A program made the translations under genes and the position numbers. A DNA stretch of 7,568 nucleotides from Actinomycetota bacterium (GTDB lineage Bacteria > Actinomycetota > Actinomycetes > S36-B12 > UBA5976): positions 1 through 7,568 of the forward strand of contig CANKTT010000064.1 of the NCBI GenBank assembly GCA_947486505.1, read 5' to 3'. Within the stretch, counting starts at the first letter, position 1. Every line of letters begins with the position of its first letter. Below, in pieces: positions 6,171 through 7,568 of this stretch. Below the pieces are notes generated by a model. That model saw only the letters and a program-made list of their open reading frames with translations. It did not search any database and was not told the DNA's origin.

Positions 6171-7568
6171 ATGACATACCGCGATGTACCCGCGAAAATT
6201 GATCTTCCAGCGATGGAGCATGATGTGCTCGCGTTTTGGAAGGACAACGACATCTTTCACAAATCACTTGCCAGAACCAGCAATGGACCTCGTTGGGTTT
6301 TTTACGAAGGGCCTCCCACCGCAAATGGCATGCCGGGAACTCACCACGTAGAAGCGCGAGTATTTAAGGACATTTTCCCGCGCTATCGCACTATGAAGGG
6401 CTTCAATGTTCCGCGTAAAGCTGGTTGGGATTGTCACGGCCTGCCAGTTGAACTTGCAGTTGAAAAAGAATTAGGTTTCACGGGCAAACAAGACATTGAA
6501 AAGTACGGTATTGCGGAATTTAATGAGCGCTGTAAAGAATCTGTACTTCGCCACGTAGACGAATTTGAAAACATGACTTCTCGAATGGGCTACTGGGTAG
6601 ACATGGATCAGGCCTATTGGACTATGGATGAGAAATACATCGATAGCGTTTGGTGGAGCCTGAAGCGCATCTTTGACAAAGGCCTGTTAGTTCAAGATCA
6701 CCGAGTATCTCCTTACTGTCCACGTTGTGGAACTGGATTGTCTGATCATGAATTGGCGCAGGGATACGAAGATGTCGTCGATGCCTCGGTTTACGTTCGC
6801 TTCCCTATTACAACTGGTTTGCTTCCAACAAAGTACTCCGGAATCTCATTATTGATCTGGACCACAACTCCATGGACTTTGATTTCAAACACAGCAGCTG
6901 CAGTCAATGCGGAAGTTGACTACATTGTGGCTCAAACCGCTGACGGTGAATACCTTGTCGTTGCGGAAGCTTTGCGCGAGAAAGTACTCGGAGAACATTC
7001 AAAAGTTCTGGAGACAATCAAGGGCCGTGACTTAGAAGGAACTGGATACAAAAGGCCATTTGAATGGGTTACTTTCCCAGAAACTGATGCTCCGATTCAC
7101 ACCGTATTGTTGGCAGACTTCGTTACAACCGAAGATGGCACCGGAGTAGTTCATGAAGCACCTGCATTTGGTGCTGAGGATCTTGCACTTTGTCGCTCAT
7201 ATGGTCTGCCAGTTGTGAATCCAGTTTTACCAAATGGAACTTTTGAATCTGGCATTCCAGAAGTTGCTGGGGTGTTTTTCAAAGCAGCCGATCCTCGACT
7301 TGTTGAGCTCCTGGAGGAAAAAGGGTTGCTCTTCCGACACTTGCCATATGAGCACTCCTATCCGCATTGCTGGAGATGCCACACTGCCCTTATCTATTAC
7401 GCACAACCTTCTTGGTACATCAAAACCACTGATATCAAAGATCAGTTACTGGCCCAGAATGAAAAAACCAATTGGTTCCCAGAAACAATTAAGAATGGGC
7501 GATTTGGTGACTGGCTAAACAACAATGTCGACTGGGCACTTTCCCGTAATAGATATTGGGGTACCCCA
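6171..7568 (+). CDS. ileS: Isoleucyl-tRNA synthetase (IleRS2 type), C-terminus cut by window edge
   Basis: This class I synthetase attaches isoleucine to tRNA-Ile in the cytoplasm. The first 466 codons are visible; the family runs to about 1040, so the KMSKS loop and anticodon-binding domain lie outside. The ATG at 6171 has GAGGA 6 bases upstream and the protein aligns with the family from its first residues. Visible landmarks are the catalytic entry EGPPTANGMPGTHHVEAR (46-63), GWDCHGLPVE (91-100), the CPRCG zinc-site element near residue 184, and the CP1 editing domain with the threonine-rich WTTTPWTL (230-237) and DGTGVVHEAPAFG (about 322-334). A second HCWRC element is near residue 400. 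The class signature is G-T-H-H (56-59) rather than H-x-G-H, the swapped form described for some IleRS2 enzymes. The conserved proline usual after WTL in the editing segment is Ile238. Expression is governed by the T-box leader directly upstream. The gene diverges from the DksA-like operon. Confidence 0.97.
   Translation, partial: MTYRDVPAKIDLPAMEHDVLAFWKDNDIFHKSLARTSNGPRWVFYEGPPTANGMPGTHHVEARVFKDIFPRYRTMKGFNVPRKAGWDCHGLPVELAVEKELGFTGKQDIEKYGIAEFNERCKESVLRHVDEFENMTSRMGYWVDMDQAYWTMDEKYIDSVWWSLKRIFDKGLLVQDHRVSPYCPRCGTGLSDHELAQGYEDVVDASVYVRFPITTGLLPTKYSGISLLIWTTTPWTLISNTAAAVNAEVDYIVAQTADGEYLVVAEALREKVLGEHSKVLETIKGRDLEGTGYKRPFEWVTFPETDAPIHTVLLADFVTTEDGTGVVHEAPAFGAEDLALCRSYGLPVVNPVLPNGTFESGIPEVAGVFFKAADPRLVELLEEKGLLFRHLPYEHSYPHCWRCHTALIYYAQPSWYIKTTDIKDQLLAQNEKTNWFPETIKNGRFGDWLNNNVDWALSRNRYWGTP

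Noticed and set aside
5830..6324. Three short minus-strand open frames over the ileS leader and start
   Set aside because: They are antisense to the T-box and the IleRS N-terminus, have no recognisable domains or good ribosome sites, and overlap one another.
7234..7518. 94-codon plus-strand open frame
   Set aside because: It is an out-of-frame shadow within ileS, whose own frame continues unbroken through it.

Overview
The window looks like a conserved housekeeping block from an actinobacterium of moderate, unusually AT-leaning base composition. The evidence is a lipoprotein/replication/translation gene set in an actinobacterial order (ileS diverging from a DksA-like gene, then lspA, an rluD-type gene and dnaE), a Lys/Ala/Pro-rich histone-like tail on the DksA-like protein, a type-2 IleRS, and an ileS leader that regulates translation rather than termination. 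The AT-leaning codon use would fit small-genome freshwater actinobacteria, but that placement is inference only.

Left part, minus strand: positions 1-3218 hold the first 1072 codons of the replicative DNA polymerase III alpha subunit, which runs off the left edge. A 144-base gap separates it from the upstream block 5603 to 3363. In that block the DksA/TraR-like zinc-finger protein, signal peptidase II (LspA) and an RluA/RluD-family pseudouridine synthase overlap end to start and probably form one transcript.

Middle: positions 5604-6170 form a divergent intergenic region. Its left part holds a possible promoter for the DksA-like gene and short repeats of unknown role. Its right part (about 5848-6163) is a T-box riboswitch for ileS. 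I can trace a full-length Stem I with kink-turn signature, an AUC (Ile) specifier followed by A and the distal tRNA-elbow-binding motifs. The T-box bulge with UGGU is also present, and the strand 6101-6112 can pair either in the T-box hairpin or with the ileS Shine-Dalgarno region. There is no U-tract, so control is most likely at translation initiation.

Right part, plus strand: positions 6171-7568 are the first 466 codons of isoleucyl-tRNA synthetase, running off the right edge. Its class I signature reads G-T-H-H instead of H-x-G-H. This is the swapped GXHH form reported for a subset of IleRS2 enzymes and linked to very high mupirocin resistance.

No mobile element, CRISPR array, tRNA or rRNA gene was seen. 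The most notable observations are the two-state T-box switch, the GXHH active-site motif and the histone-tailed DksA-like protein.
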